From contig NC_092861.1 of assembly GCF_032062135.1 (NCBI RefSeq), positions 142,732,641 to 142,796,640 of the forward strand: a stretch of 64,000 nucleotides of DNA. The letters run 5' to 3'. This DNA comes from Pyxicephalus adspersus. Its lineage: Eukaryota > Chordata > Amphibia > Anura > Pyxicephalidae. Below are positions 1 to 10,900 of this stretch, piece after piece. The notes under the pieces are model-generated. The model ran no database searches and was not told where the DNA came from. It saw nothing but the letters and a program-made list of their open reading frames with translations. The position numbers and the translations under genes are program-made. How positions within the stretch are numbered: the first letter of the stretch is position 1; every line of letters begins with the position of its first letter.

Positions 1-321
1 CAAACATACTTTTTATGACTATTTTTAAAACCTTGTTTGCTTTATAATTTGTAACTACGTGGATAAAGTAATAAATGAATCTTTATAACAGAAGGTTCTG
101 CTTGCAGCTGCTCCCCTTATCTTTCTTACAAGGTCTATCTGATTGCAAGTATAAGCACACTGCAGTCTTTAATGTTGTAATTGGTCCACAGTGCACCAGT
201 CTTTCAAAGACAATGACATCTTATACACAGAAATACGTATACTTGACCACAACACCAGAACCATAAAAATACAGATTTTAAATGAAGTAAGAAATGGAAT
301 AATTTTATCTAATTTTTTTAA

Positions 322-455
322 TTAAACAGTATTTTTATAGCGCCAACATTTAATGCAGTGCTGTACATTAAATAGGGATTGCAAATAACAGATATAAACA
401 GTGAAACAGGAGGAGGAGAGGGCCCTGCCCAGAAGAGCTTACAATCTAAGAGGAG
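322..455 (-). mobile_element. L2-type LINE 3' tail fragment
   Basis: Read on the minus strand, this has the landmarks of the L2-like tail at 14101-14230: 'ttagattgtaagctctt', 'gggcaggg', then 'tgtacagc.ctgc' and a 'gttggcgctataaa' ending. It is a 5'-truncated copy with no coding sequence. The same signature could belong to a SINE that has borrowed this tail, because only the 3' end is present. Confidence 0.7.
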
Positions 456-959
456 GGGGAAGTAGTACACAATATTAGGATTCCGCAATATTTTCTATTT
501 TTCGGTAAGGTTTTGCTATATATGGATCATTTACAATCATAGGGGGATCTCTGCGATGTCACATCCCTGTACTTTTCTTCTTAAAATCCAGATAGAAAAA
601 TGATTTTATGTATTTTATCCAGAAGTTTTGACTTTCCAGTGAGCCTTATCTGCGAGCAGTAGGTGACAGCTTGCTGCCGTTATTTCATTTATGCATTTTG
701 ACAGATGGCACTGGAGAGTATAATGCACTTTTAGACTTCTCCATCAGTCTAATGGAGGTAACCGAAGGTTCTTTCAATTCTTTTCTTGGCACAAGAAGTA
801 TGTCAGTGAAATTACCTTCCTTTGTAATGATTAAACCTCACAAGCAGAAACTGTTACAGTTATATATGGGGACTTTTGGTAAACATTTACATTTGTGTGT
901 GCTGTAGACCTTTCCTTGCATCTTCATTGGTAGTGATTGATGTTAAATGTTGGGTAGGC

Positions 960-1077
960 GCTATAACAAGATAGACGGATAGATAGAGAGATGATAGATG
1001 ATAACGGATAAATAAAGAGACAGATGATAGATAAATGAAAATAGAGAGAAAGAAAGAAAGAAAGAAAGAAAGAATGA

Positions 1078-1117
<40 letters not shown>

Positions 1118-1122
1118 AAAAA

Positions 1123-1153
<31 letters not shown>

Positions 1154-1260
1154 ATTTTTATATTTTAAAGTTTTATTTATTGCATTTCATGGGTTGCTCA
1201 CATTATCCAAGAGAGAGAGACAAAAATAAAAAAAGAAAGAAAGCAAGCAAGAAAGAAATA
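960..1260. repeat. Compound GATA / GAAA microsatellite with local duplication
   Basis: A GATA-type run (about 965-1033) passes into a long GAAA run (about 1041-1150) with few interruptions. A shorter GAAA/GCAA run follows at 1229-1258. Just upstream (about 940-962) is 'ttaaatgttgggtaggcgctataa', which looks like the 3' end of an L2/SINE tail. The microsatellite may therefore have grown from a retroposon's simple-repeat tail. Confidence 0.85.
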
Positions 1261-1315
1261 TTCTAAAGTTGTATTTATTGCATTTCATGGGTTGCTCACT
1301 CAAATATTATCCAAT
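1166..1315. repeat. Imperfect tandem duplication, about 98 bp period
   Basis: The block starting 'taaagttttatttattgc' at 1166, followed by 'atttcatgggttgctcac', recurs at 1264 with one or two differences. The 98-bp offset includes the purine-rich run. It was probably produced by slippage or unequal exchange across the GAAA microsatellite. Confidence 0.85.
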
Positions 1316-1465
1316 AGGATTATAGGTTCCTTTGAATGCTATCCATATACTAAAAAAATAGACACAATAGGCAGTTTAGAATTAATTAAATGAAAATTAG
1401 AATAACCTTTCTTAATGTTAACATTTCATTGTTTGAATATCATTTAATCAGCATATTTGAATATA

Positions 1466-1482
1466 TGTGTGTGTGTGTGTGT
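1466..1482. repeat. (GT)n microsatellite
   Basis: A pure GT run of about eight units lies in intronic AT-rich DNA. Confidence 0.8.
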
Positions 1483-1489
1483 TCAATAT

Positions 1490-1625
1490 CTAACGCTAGC
1501 CATATACTAATTGACTTTATTATGATCAGTTTTCTATTTGGTTGATTTGTTCAATATAAATGTTCACAGTCAATTAAATCAAATTGATCTTACTATCACA
1601 CGGCAATCAATGTATGGTCTAAAGG
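1490..1625. mobile_element. Possible MITE with GCTAGCCATA-type ends
   Basis: It begins 'aacgctagccatatacta' and ends near 1620 with 'atcaatgtatggtct', a degenerate inverted counterpart ('accatacattgat'). A similar start ('aatgctaaccatatgct') occurs at 38640. Many TGATCA/ATCAAT words lie between. The ends are diverged and no target-site duplication is clear, so the call is tentative. Confidence 0.3.
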
Positions 1626-1912
1626 ATAAAAACAAAATGAACATTCTAATTTGCATATGTACCAAAATTCGATCAAACAGAAGTCAATCAAGGGGTCTTA
1701 AAAAAACATCAGATACCTGTACAATCAAGGAAGGACTTCTGATCCGACTGATCAGGGTTCAAATCATTGTATGATCAATAGCTATTGCTTTTTTAAGACA
1801 TTTAGAGACAATTTATGGTTGATTTTTAAAAACAAGAATATATCTAATATAATTGATAGAATGTCACTTATGTTTGTGCTGTCAACAAGGTTCAATAATA
1901 ATGATTTTAGAA

Positions 1913-1913
<1 letters not shown>

Positions 1914-1947
<34 letters not shown>
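1914..1947. repeat. (ATAG)n microsatellite
   Basis: About eight uninterrupted tetranucleotide units. Confidence 0.85.
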
Positions 1948-3048
1948 TTTGGTCATTTCTTGGTAAAGATTTCAATATTTGGATCTGCCTTGTGTCACTT
2001 ACACAAGTATCATTCAATAAGTTCAGTTACACACCATCATCTTTCTGGTTCTTAGAAGAATCCCAGAAACCCAGTAGTGAAGAAGACTTAATTGACCTTG
2101 GGGGGCTACATTGATTTTCTCCACATGCGTCTTCATTTCTGATAAATTATGAAGCCATTAATTTGCTGGGGAGATGGAGGGACCAGCCTGCAGCACAGAT
2201 GTGTCCTAAGCAGACAGGCTTACAGATCACAGCAATGCCAAGAAGTGCTGGAGGAGAATGAGGAGTCCTTAAGTGTTAGGCTTCGTCTTCTGTCCTCCAG
2301 GGATTGGAGAGCTTGATTCTAACCAACGGTTTTATAAACATTACTTTTATGTACTGGAGAGCAAGCAGAACATGCAATCTCTACATTTACAAAAAAAAAA
2401 ACACATTTTCTTTTAAAAATTTCCAAATATTTATTTTGCACAAGACTTTTTTTTTATTGATCTATTCTTTTCTCTTGGTAAGCTTCTGACTTAACATGTG
2501 TGCGTCTTCACCGGCTGCATATAATTCCCCCTGGGGCAATAGGCACTTCCCATATGTTTCCGGAGTTTGTGTCATGACAGGTTTCCCTTTAAATGAAGTG
2601 TCTTTAAAAATATAAAGAACTTATTATTGTGATGTTTTTTTATTACTCTGTAACTGACCTCCAGGACAAGATTTATTATCTGGAAATTTTGAGCAATCTA
2701 TTTATTTAGAGTTTTGCAATAATGAACAGATTACCGATATATTAAAGAATTTAGGAAAACAACAAAGGTAATGCCTTATGATTTGTAATAGGGAAGATAA
2801 GATATCATGCCCCTAATTTAACATATTAGGTAAAAGATCTCTTTTAAGTTCTACAACTTTATGTAAATGTTCGAGATGTTAACATTTTTTTATAGTTGTG
2901 TTTTTCTGGAATATTGCAAAATGTATTTTATATATATATTTTATGAATTTTAAAAAGTCAATATTTCACAATCTCTTTTTTCTCTCAATGTGCAAACGAT
3001 TTGTGTCTCGTAAAATCTTTTCCTTGACTAGCACAATTCTACATGCAG

Positions 3049-3150
3049 GAAGGTTTGTCTCCAAACCATTTGAAAAAGGCCAAGCTTATGTTTTTCTACA
3101 CCCGCTACCCCAGTTCCAACATGCTGAAGACCTACTTCTCTGATGTGAAG
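3049..3150 (+). CDS. PROX1: PROX1 coding exon (start of homeo-Prospero domain)
   Basis: This exon encodes 34 residues beginning [20 protein letters not shown] and ending [10 protein letters not shown], the well-known entry into the PROX1 homeo-Prospero domain. The acceptor is CAG at 3046-3048 after a T/C-rich tract and the donor is AAG|gtaagt at 3150/3151. The exon is 102 nt, so both boundaries are phase 0. PROX1 is a nuclear transcription factor needed for lymphatic endothelial, lens, liver, retinal and neural fates. This segment forms the first helix of its atypical homeodomain. The splice site is inferred: the two in-frame codons just upstream (3043-3048) also read Met-Gln, and an AG at 3030-3031 is a weaker alternative acceptor. 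No residue is broken. Confidence 0.96.
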
Positions 3151-4119
3151 GTAAGTCCTTTAATATTTTGCATGTATTCCCTGTATTGGTTAGATTGCTT
3201 GATCCCTACTGCAAGGCCATGAACTGTATCCAAAGTCAAACCAATTGGGTAGTTTAAGGAAGGGTTAAAATGGAACATAGAGTGCATTTACCCAAATAAC
3301 TCCCCTAGTCTTGGTTTTTTATATTAAAAAAATTTTAGTCTTCTACTAGTCCAGTGATGTCACATGAGGTTCCTGCACTTCCTCCTGAAACTTTTCCAGG
3401 ACGAGGGCACTCATGACATGTGAGTTCCTCTTAGTACCAGATTACTGTGAGCCAAGCCTGCGTCATGACACACCAGCTAGGGGGGTATGTAAAGGACAGG
3501 CAGGATTGTATTGGGCAGAATGGCTCGACTGAGATGGCCACCAATAATGTGGCTGAAGCATAAGGGGGGTAAGGGAAATTTTTTTAATGAAGTAAGAAAA
3601 TAAACCTAAAAAAATGGCCAATGGTTTTTAAGTATCTGTACATTCCACAACTCTTTAGTGTTAACCCCTTGCTCTTGTGCACCCATTTCCTCTCACAATT
3701 TATCCTGGTGACCTTTATCACAGATATGGGAGAAAATCATGAGAAATCCAAAATGCTATAAATGTCATTGGATTAGGAAATTAAACCTTCTAGTTAGCCC
3801 AATTCTGGTGGTAATATTTATATGCACTCCTAACATTGTTATATGATTTTCCCAAACCCCTGTAACTGCCTCTTTTGCTGGGCAGCTTGGTCTTTATATG
3901 CATTTTAGAACAAATATCATCAAGACATGTGAGTGTACAATAGAAATGAATATATTAATTATTATCAATACATGTATTAACTTCATGCAGTTACCAGAAT
4001 ACGCTTGTTTGCTATTTTGCTTGTTTGATTTTATTGTCATGCTTAGCTGCATAGATGTAACTGTACTCATATAAAACTATAACAAAAAAAATTATAAAAA
4101 AATTTAATGACGTGTCTGT

Positions 4120-4620
4120 GTCACTCCATGCAAGGTGTTCCAATGTTTCCCCTTTGCCATCGACTTTGCTCGGAGTTGGTCTTTAAAATAACAAAAACGT
4201 TGGCCTCCCCATTCATTATTTTTTTTTTTTAATCACTCATTAGGACAATTAAAAAGTTAGCAAAGCTTCATACATCCTGCCGATCTCTGATGTTGTAGAA
4301 TAAAGCCCGATAGGCTGCGTGTAAACAGGAAACGCAGTTCAGCCATTCTGGTCCACAGTAAGACATTGTTTGCCCGTTAAGTAATAATCGTGTGATAAAA
4401 CTCAAGGGACGCCTAAACGACGTCCAAGGGCGGCCTCCACTCCGTTTAGGGACATTCTTCTAATTGGCCCCGTCTGCGCCACTTTCCCATGCTTCTGCTT
4501 ATATAAGCTAACCGTAGCTTGCCACCCTCCCTTTCTAAAGAAAACACTGCATTGACATTTTCCCCCTGCCCTTGCGGACGGGGGAAGAAAAAAACAAAAC
4601 AAAAGTGTTGATTGTCCTTT
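4120..4620. promoter_or_regulatory. Candidate conserved non-coding block
   Basis: Apparently single-copy sequence has more CpG than its AT-rich surroundings (several sites between 4311 and 4580) and no repeat signature. It ends in 'aaacaaaacaaaagtg', a SOX/FOX-like A-rich motif. The regulatory role is an inference from composition and from its place in a developmental transcription-factor gene. No alignment was available. Confidence 0.25.
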
Positions 4621-4777
4621 ATTTACAACTTAATTTGTTGTTGATGCCGTCTATGCAGAGCATAAGGAAGATGAACAAAGTGACAGATTCAGGGCACATT
4701 ATTCAAATGAGGGTATGAAAGGCATTGACTTCCAGCTGCACACTCCTTCAATACACACAATATTGGGCACTCCTTTC

Positions 4778-4782
<5 letters not shown>

Positions 4783-4818
<36 letters not shown>
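4783..4818. repeat. (TA)n microsatellite
   Basis: An uninterrupted TA run of 18 units. Confidence 0.9.
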
Positions 4819-4823
<5 letters not shown>

Positions 4824-5529
4824 GTTTTTTATTTCTTTTATCAAACAATATTTTATGGTCTTGAGATCCTTACATTTTGCCATATCCAGCATTCATTATG
4901 TTACACACGATAATATAGTTTATTTAGTGTGACCAATATTGAATTAGTCAAATCCAAAATATATTTGCCTAAACCTTTAGATTTGTCACTTGCCTGAAGC
5001 TCCCCATTAAGCTTGATTTACTGAAGGAGTCGACTGTTGCCACTTTGGAAAGTGAATGTCAACTTAGCTTTAGGTGAAGTTGGATTCGCATCAATCATCC
5101 AATCATGAGCAAGCATAAATCCTCCTTTATTTTAATTTCCTGTGCACATGGTTGGGTATTTGTTATATAGCCTCATCTTATTCACTAAAGGACATATTTG
5201 TAAAACAGTGACTGTGACTTTTACCAAATATTCACTGGTGGTAAATCATTCACTGGTTTATTGGGATATTGGGAAATGAACACGGAACTGCAGGAACGGC
5301 AAGCCTAGGCAAAATGTTGTACAGAACTCTAAATTAAGGTGCAGCCAATAGAACCTCTGTGTCCCTTTAGGTAGTGATGAAAGGGTGGAATAATAAACCA
5401 TTCTTTGGACCCACTTTAAAATATAACTTAATTTATTGATGCCCTTTTTTTACCATTGATAATTATATGAATATAATATGAAACATTCAAAAGGCTGTGA
5501 ATTTCCATCTCTGTTGTTGGGATTGTTTT

Positions 5530-5940
5530 TCCGATCAATTTTTGTAGAAATGAGAATGCCGATTGGCTGATCTTATCAGTATATTTAAATGAGGACCAGC
5601 CCCAGAACCTTCACATCCATGCTGTGATAAAACTATAAAAGGCAGTTTAACTTAAAGCAGATGCCTTGTTTAAATGGCTTTATTAAGTTTGTATACAGCT
5701 TTGCAGATTTGATAGAGACGCGGCCACCTGTCTTTTCTTGTCAGCTGTAATCACTAATTTTATATTAGGCAAGAGCTTTAAAAAGCAACAAACTCTTCTT
5801 CAATTATACCGGGCACGTGGCGTTAATCATTACAGGCTCTTGTGCGGTTGAAACAACTCAGCTGTGTTTGTCCACTTTTTTTTTTGTTCTTTAATAATCA
5901 GAAGCAGCTCAGTGATAGAGTTTAGATTTATGATAGTTCT
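5530..5940. promoter_or_regulatory. Candidate conserved non-coding block
   Basis: The stretch is free of recognisable repeats and carries CpG-containing words (5718-5726, 5808-5824, 5843). It also has TAAT/ATTA homeobox-type motifs, a CACGTG E-box ('gggcacgtggcg' near 5811) and 'tgtcagctgtaatcactaa'. It is proposed as regulatory only on composition and motif content. Confidence 0.25.
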
Positions 5941-7709
5941 ATGCATAGGCCTTTTATATATAGCTCGTGCATTTGTTGTAGGTATGAACTGGCTGCCTGG
6001 CTAATATGGCATTTGTCAAAACAAATAATTTATTACTATAGATCTTTTCATTTTTATTGTTGGATTTTTGTTGTTGTTGATGACCATTTGTGATCATCCT
6101 GGGGGGAAATCTACAGCTATTCCATTGATCTGCCACTAAAGGAGACTATTGCAGTCCCAACAGCAGGGCCTCTTGTGTGTCCTACCCCCTTCCCGTTCCA
6201 TGAAACAACCACTATGGGAATTATTGAGAGTCTACACTAGGCTTCCATGTATTTCTAACATAGGTAACCCTCTTTCTAACCCATCCAGGCCTTTATGCCC
6301 AGCACCAAATCTCCTTGTAACTTTTACAATACTTCCACTTTGAACCCTTACATTAATCCTCCCTGTAATCCTAACACTAACCATCCCCATATTTTCATAT
6401 CCCTATTACTAATGCCCCCCACCCCTTGTATAAACATAACCCCCTCCTTGCATTTTCATCCCTCCTGCACTGTGATCTTGTACAACAGATTCCGGATTTA
6501 AGGTGCCAGTGCCAGAGTTTGCTGATTCATACACACGGCTAATAGCAGCTATGTAGTAAGTGGGTGTTCTTCTCTAAGGAGCACGTAAAAGGCATCCATA
6601 AAATTGCAATCTTTCTTCTATCTAAAGCTCAATTTTAAAAAATAGCTTTTTTGCAATGCTTTTGTGTTGGCAATTGAGCCTCAGCTTACATGATACCATT
6701 GTAAGTCCCTTTTTAAGGACAGTGGAGAGTGTTTGGAACCAAAGAACATACTTGTTCAGGTTGAAATCTGGTACCAAGGATTTTACAACCCTACCATTAA
6801 TATATTTTATTTTTCTTTGGATCAGCAAATGACAAAAGAGCTGTACACATTGGAAGCAAATTCTCCCCCAGTTCCTAGGCACTCAGCTATCCAGTGATGA
6901 CTTTGGATACAAATATAACAGAGCTCCAATAAGGAGAGCCTCTTAATTCTCTATGATCACACAGTGTCTAATAATAAAATCTTGCAATTGTTGAGAACCT
7001 CTGAGCTGGTAAATGACACCCTGTTCCCTTTTTTCAAGAGGTGCCACCTGGAGGAGTAGAAGGCTTTATTTAGCCTCAAACATCTCCTGGATTGGCACAA
7101 ACAGTAATGCTGGTGATAGAGCTCGGAGAAGGCCTTTGTGCCAGAGTGGTTTTACGCCTGGTGCCGCTTCCTTGCTGAAACATGAGCTTTTGTGAGAGGC
7201 AGTGTCAGAACCCAGATAAGAGAATTGATTTCACCCTAGCGTCACATTATTGTGCAGGTCTTTGGGGCGCATGATGCTCTCCCTCATTCCAAGCCAGCTA
7301 TTGGTTCTGCAGGTGTTATCACCTCCAGGGTCAGGAGGGTTCAGAGGAGATTTAGAAAGAAAACTGAGCTTTTTTTTTTACTGTTGTCAAGAGAAGCTAA
7401 AAAAAGAACAGCTGCTGGGTGGTAAAAGTAATTACTTTGCATGTAATGATTTAACAGGTCTTACACAGAGCAGGGGAAGAATGTTATAAGACAGACGCAA
7501 TGCAAACAGCGAAGGGCCAGATAGTAACCAACTAAAATGTTCCATTGCATCGTCAAACAGAACTTTTTTAGATTTGGACTCCTTTCTGCTGAGTTCTCCA
7601 AACACTATTTGTATCTAAACTCAGACCATACAACATGATGAGTTTTTAAGATGCTATTTTTTTTTTCAATTCAGTTGAATTGAATTGAAAGCTTTGTTTT
7701 GAGAGACAC

Positions 7710-7925
7710 TGGGCCTGACGTGTTAACGCTCTCCAAGACTGGAGAAGATAGACTTTCATGGGAGAACCTTAGTGATCCAGTGAACTTAGAATGGATTTCA
7801 TAAAATAATTTCCTACTATTTGGAAAATTGTAGATCAAATTTATTCCAAACTTGGTGGATCACCCAGGTTCTTTCATGAAAGTCTATCTTGTCTTGGGGA
7901 GCTTAAAAAATATAAATCAAGCCCA
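7710..7925. mobile_element. Hairpin MITE, TGGGCCTGA family, copy 1
   Basis: It starts TGGGCCTGA and ends ATCAAGCCCA. The inner arms 'gctctccaagactggagaag' and 'cttgtcttggggagc', and 'agatagactttcatg' with 'catgaaagtctatct', are inverted over most of the length. The second copy at 53789-53995 has the same layout and confirms the family. It lies inside a transcribed PROX1 intron, so the RNA could fold into a long hairpin. The superfamily is uncertain because no clear target-site duplication is visible. Confidence 0.8.
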
Positions 7926-10900
7926 CTCTTTCTTCGTTCAAGTTATGGTGACTGTGCCTCCTGATAGTTCATCCCCTCCACCAAGGTGTTTTCACCCATC
8001 TGCTCCCTTCATCACCACCCTACGCCAACATATCTCTTGCTCTATTGATCTGATGGATTGGGACCTCCATGTTTGGGGAAGCATTTGGCCACCTGATGTG
8101 ACAGTGTTCGGACCTAAGCAGAAGACCACCAAGGTCAAGCACTATCACATGGGGTGTTGGTATCCATCCTGGTAAGCTGTGACACCATCTATTAACAAAC
8201 ACTACTCCAGGTGAACCTTTTAATCTTTCACTGGTGGCACCATGATTCCATATGTTTTTGTGCAATTGGCATCTTATCAATTTATTGATCTACCCCTGCT
8301 TTCTTCCTCTGGATCTATTGTTTTACAAGTTGGGGTGGGTTTCAAATCTAGAAATACTAGTCCCCAGTTGTTAAAGGGGATTAGTGGTTTGTTAGGACTT
8401 CCTTCCTGATTACAACATTGGAGTAAAGATTCGGCAATTGGTGGCTTTTACTGTGCATGCGTGGTGCTCTGGTTAAGAAGATGAGACAGGGGTTCTAGAG
8501 AATAGCCTCTCTGATCCATAACTCTACAAATAGCCAGCACGTCTTTAAAGTTGCCTTGCACCTTCAGGGAAAGAAAAAAATCCATCTGGGGTGAAGGAAC
8601 ACTATGTATTGTGGGGGAAAACGAAACTTTGTACGATATTAGTACTAATCGCACCAGAATATTCACTTTGCTTATCCATTAAATAATACATAGGTTATTA
8701 TTGATTTTTAACACACTTCTTACAAGTGCTTTTCTTCCGACTTAGTTTTGTAAATTAATTTTAAATCTCTTACAAAGTGTAGCCTCCTGGGAATCCCTCT
8801 GTAGTGCCCCAGTGGGAATAGCTAGCTTTGACCTCATTAGATCCTGATTGAGAGGCACCGAGGGGTCAAGCATAAAGAATCCTTTTATCCTGTATCGTTC
8901 AGCATCTTGCCTATTCTCTCAAACTTTGCCTTCTAACAGCGTACAGGCTGCGAACTGAGCTGAACAAAGCTGCATAGGAAACAGGTTATCTCTATACCCC
9001 CATATCACAAGTGGTTTAATTTTAGGGGTTTGTCTTCAATGACACTGTTTGACTTGGGACAGCTGTAGGGAAGCATCAGGTTTCCCAGTAACAAAACGGT
9101 TAATCATTCACATAATTGAATCAGGCCTTCATGCTACAGGGATTGCTGTTCTGTGAGTAGCACAATTTACTGCAGGATCCGACTGGTTTGTAGTGAAAAT
9201 TTATTGATTTTTCAAAATAAAAAGAAAGACGTTTTTAGGGTAATAGATTTTATATTTTTTAAAAAATGATAAAACAGTGAGTGGTCAATCAGTTGATTTT
9301 TTATTAGCAATAGACCACCAGTAATGTTGCTATAAGTTAAAGCATTAAAATGCCGTTGGCCAAAGAAAGGTAGGGACACTCTTGGACATATAGGTATAGG
9401 TAGACATCTGGCCATTTGCTGCATCCATGGCAGGTCCCCATGCTGCAAATTTCTACCACCTAACTAAATACCAAGTCAAATATAAATACTTAGTTTGGAT
9501 TTGACCATTCAAGACCTTTAGGTCTGCAAAATTTTTAAACTGGACCTTGAACTCGAAGCAAGGTCCAATTTTTGAATAACCCCCCTTCCTCTAAGCTAAA
9601 ATTAAGTATTAAAACACTTGTGTTGGGAGCAAAAAAGACAATATACTCACCTTTCCCCAGGCTTTTGTAGTGCAGGGGGCCATCATTCTGCCAATGAGAT
9701 CCCAGGGAATCTCATCAGAAGATGGTACAGAACAATGCAAAATCTTCCTACTCCAAGATTGATCTACTCTGCACTTCTCATTATGTTGCTAGAAAGACGA
9801 TGAGGTTTCCCTTTCCTAGGTACCATGAGCAGAAATCAGGGGAAATGTAAGTGTCTCATCAAACTTTGTTTAAGAAAAGGGAGAAGGACCATACTGAATA
9901 AACAAACCTTTATTTTGGTTCAAGGTCCACTTTATCGTCATTTGAAATTCTAGAACAACCCAAGTCATTATTAATGTCTGAGTAATTTTAAGGAACTTGA
10001 ACCTTAACAACAGTGTTTGAATATTGCCATGGAACAACAGACAACAACCCCAATGATGTGTCAACAAATGCTAGAAAAACATATTGTGTTTTCTGCAATG
10101 TCGCACGGATACTAATATGTACACACTTTCCTATCATGGACTTTCTTGGTGGAGTTTTGTACCTATAGTATTATTCCTAACCATTCAAACACACCATTTT
10201 AGTTTCTTTTATTAATTTAGTTTGACACTTCTCAACAGATATATATTGTAATTTTGTAATATATTCTAGTACATAAACCCATTCCAATCTTTCACCACTA
10301 CGGTACATCAAGTGTACAAATCTATCCATAAAAAAAGGTCCTCCTATACAAAGTCCAGGAAAAGAATCCATTGTAAATATTCCAGTGTCGCAAACATAGT
10401 GTTGGTAACTAACATTGAGGGTCATAAGTAGTTCAGTAGCAGCCATGACCTATGAACTCAAAAAAAGTCACATTCCAGTTTCACTTGAACACATCCGCTA
10501 TTGACCCTTAAAGACATGAATCAGAGGTCTTCAGGATAAGTCACCTACTGATCAACTTTTAGATTTCACAAGTTGCTGGAGGCAGGTTTCATGTTATGAT
10601 TGATCCCTAAAGTAGATGTCAGTACTTCCTAAAGTAAATTGTCCAAATATTCCAAGCATTTTGACCCCACTAGCACTGATTGTGCATGTTTTGCCTGCCC
10701 AGGAATGAACAAGAACATTTGTTATCAGAGGGACTCACATAGTCACCAAGTATTTAACGTGTGTTGCATTTATTTGGCAAATATAAGGACACAACACATT
10801 TACTGATTTTATTTTGGGTATAGTTAGCCTTGTTGTTCTGCTTTTTGGAAAGGTTTTACTGGCTCATTTTTTCATTATGGGACCCTGTGTGAACGATATT

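Larger units (their letters stand above)
1..3048 (+). other. PROX1: PROX1 intron, 3' end (upstream part outside window)
   Basis: This is the tail of the intron that precedes the first visible PROX1 exon. No coding exon is recognisable in it. It holds a reversed L2-type 3' tail near 322-455, GATA, GAAA, GT and ATAG simple repeats between 960 and 1950, and a local duplication at 1166-1315. The last 80 bases have a T/C-rich tract (about 2976-3024) leading to the acceptor CAG at 3046-3048. The intron call follows from the exon at 3049. The large N-terminal PROX1 exon must lie upstream of base 1. Confidence 0.85.

Noticed and set aside
1041..1150. GAAA array considered as a CRISPR-like or regulatory array
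   Set aside because: It is a plain tetranucleotide microsatellite without spacers, in vertebrate DNA.
3030..3048. Upstream AG at 3030-3031 as the true exon start
   Set aside because: It would add 17 bases, giving a non-zero phase and residues that do not resemble PROX1 before EGLSPN.
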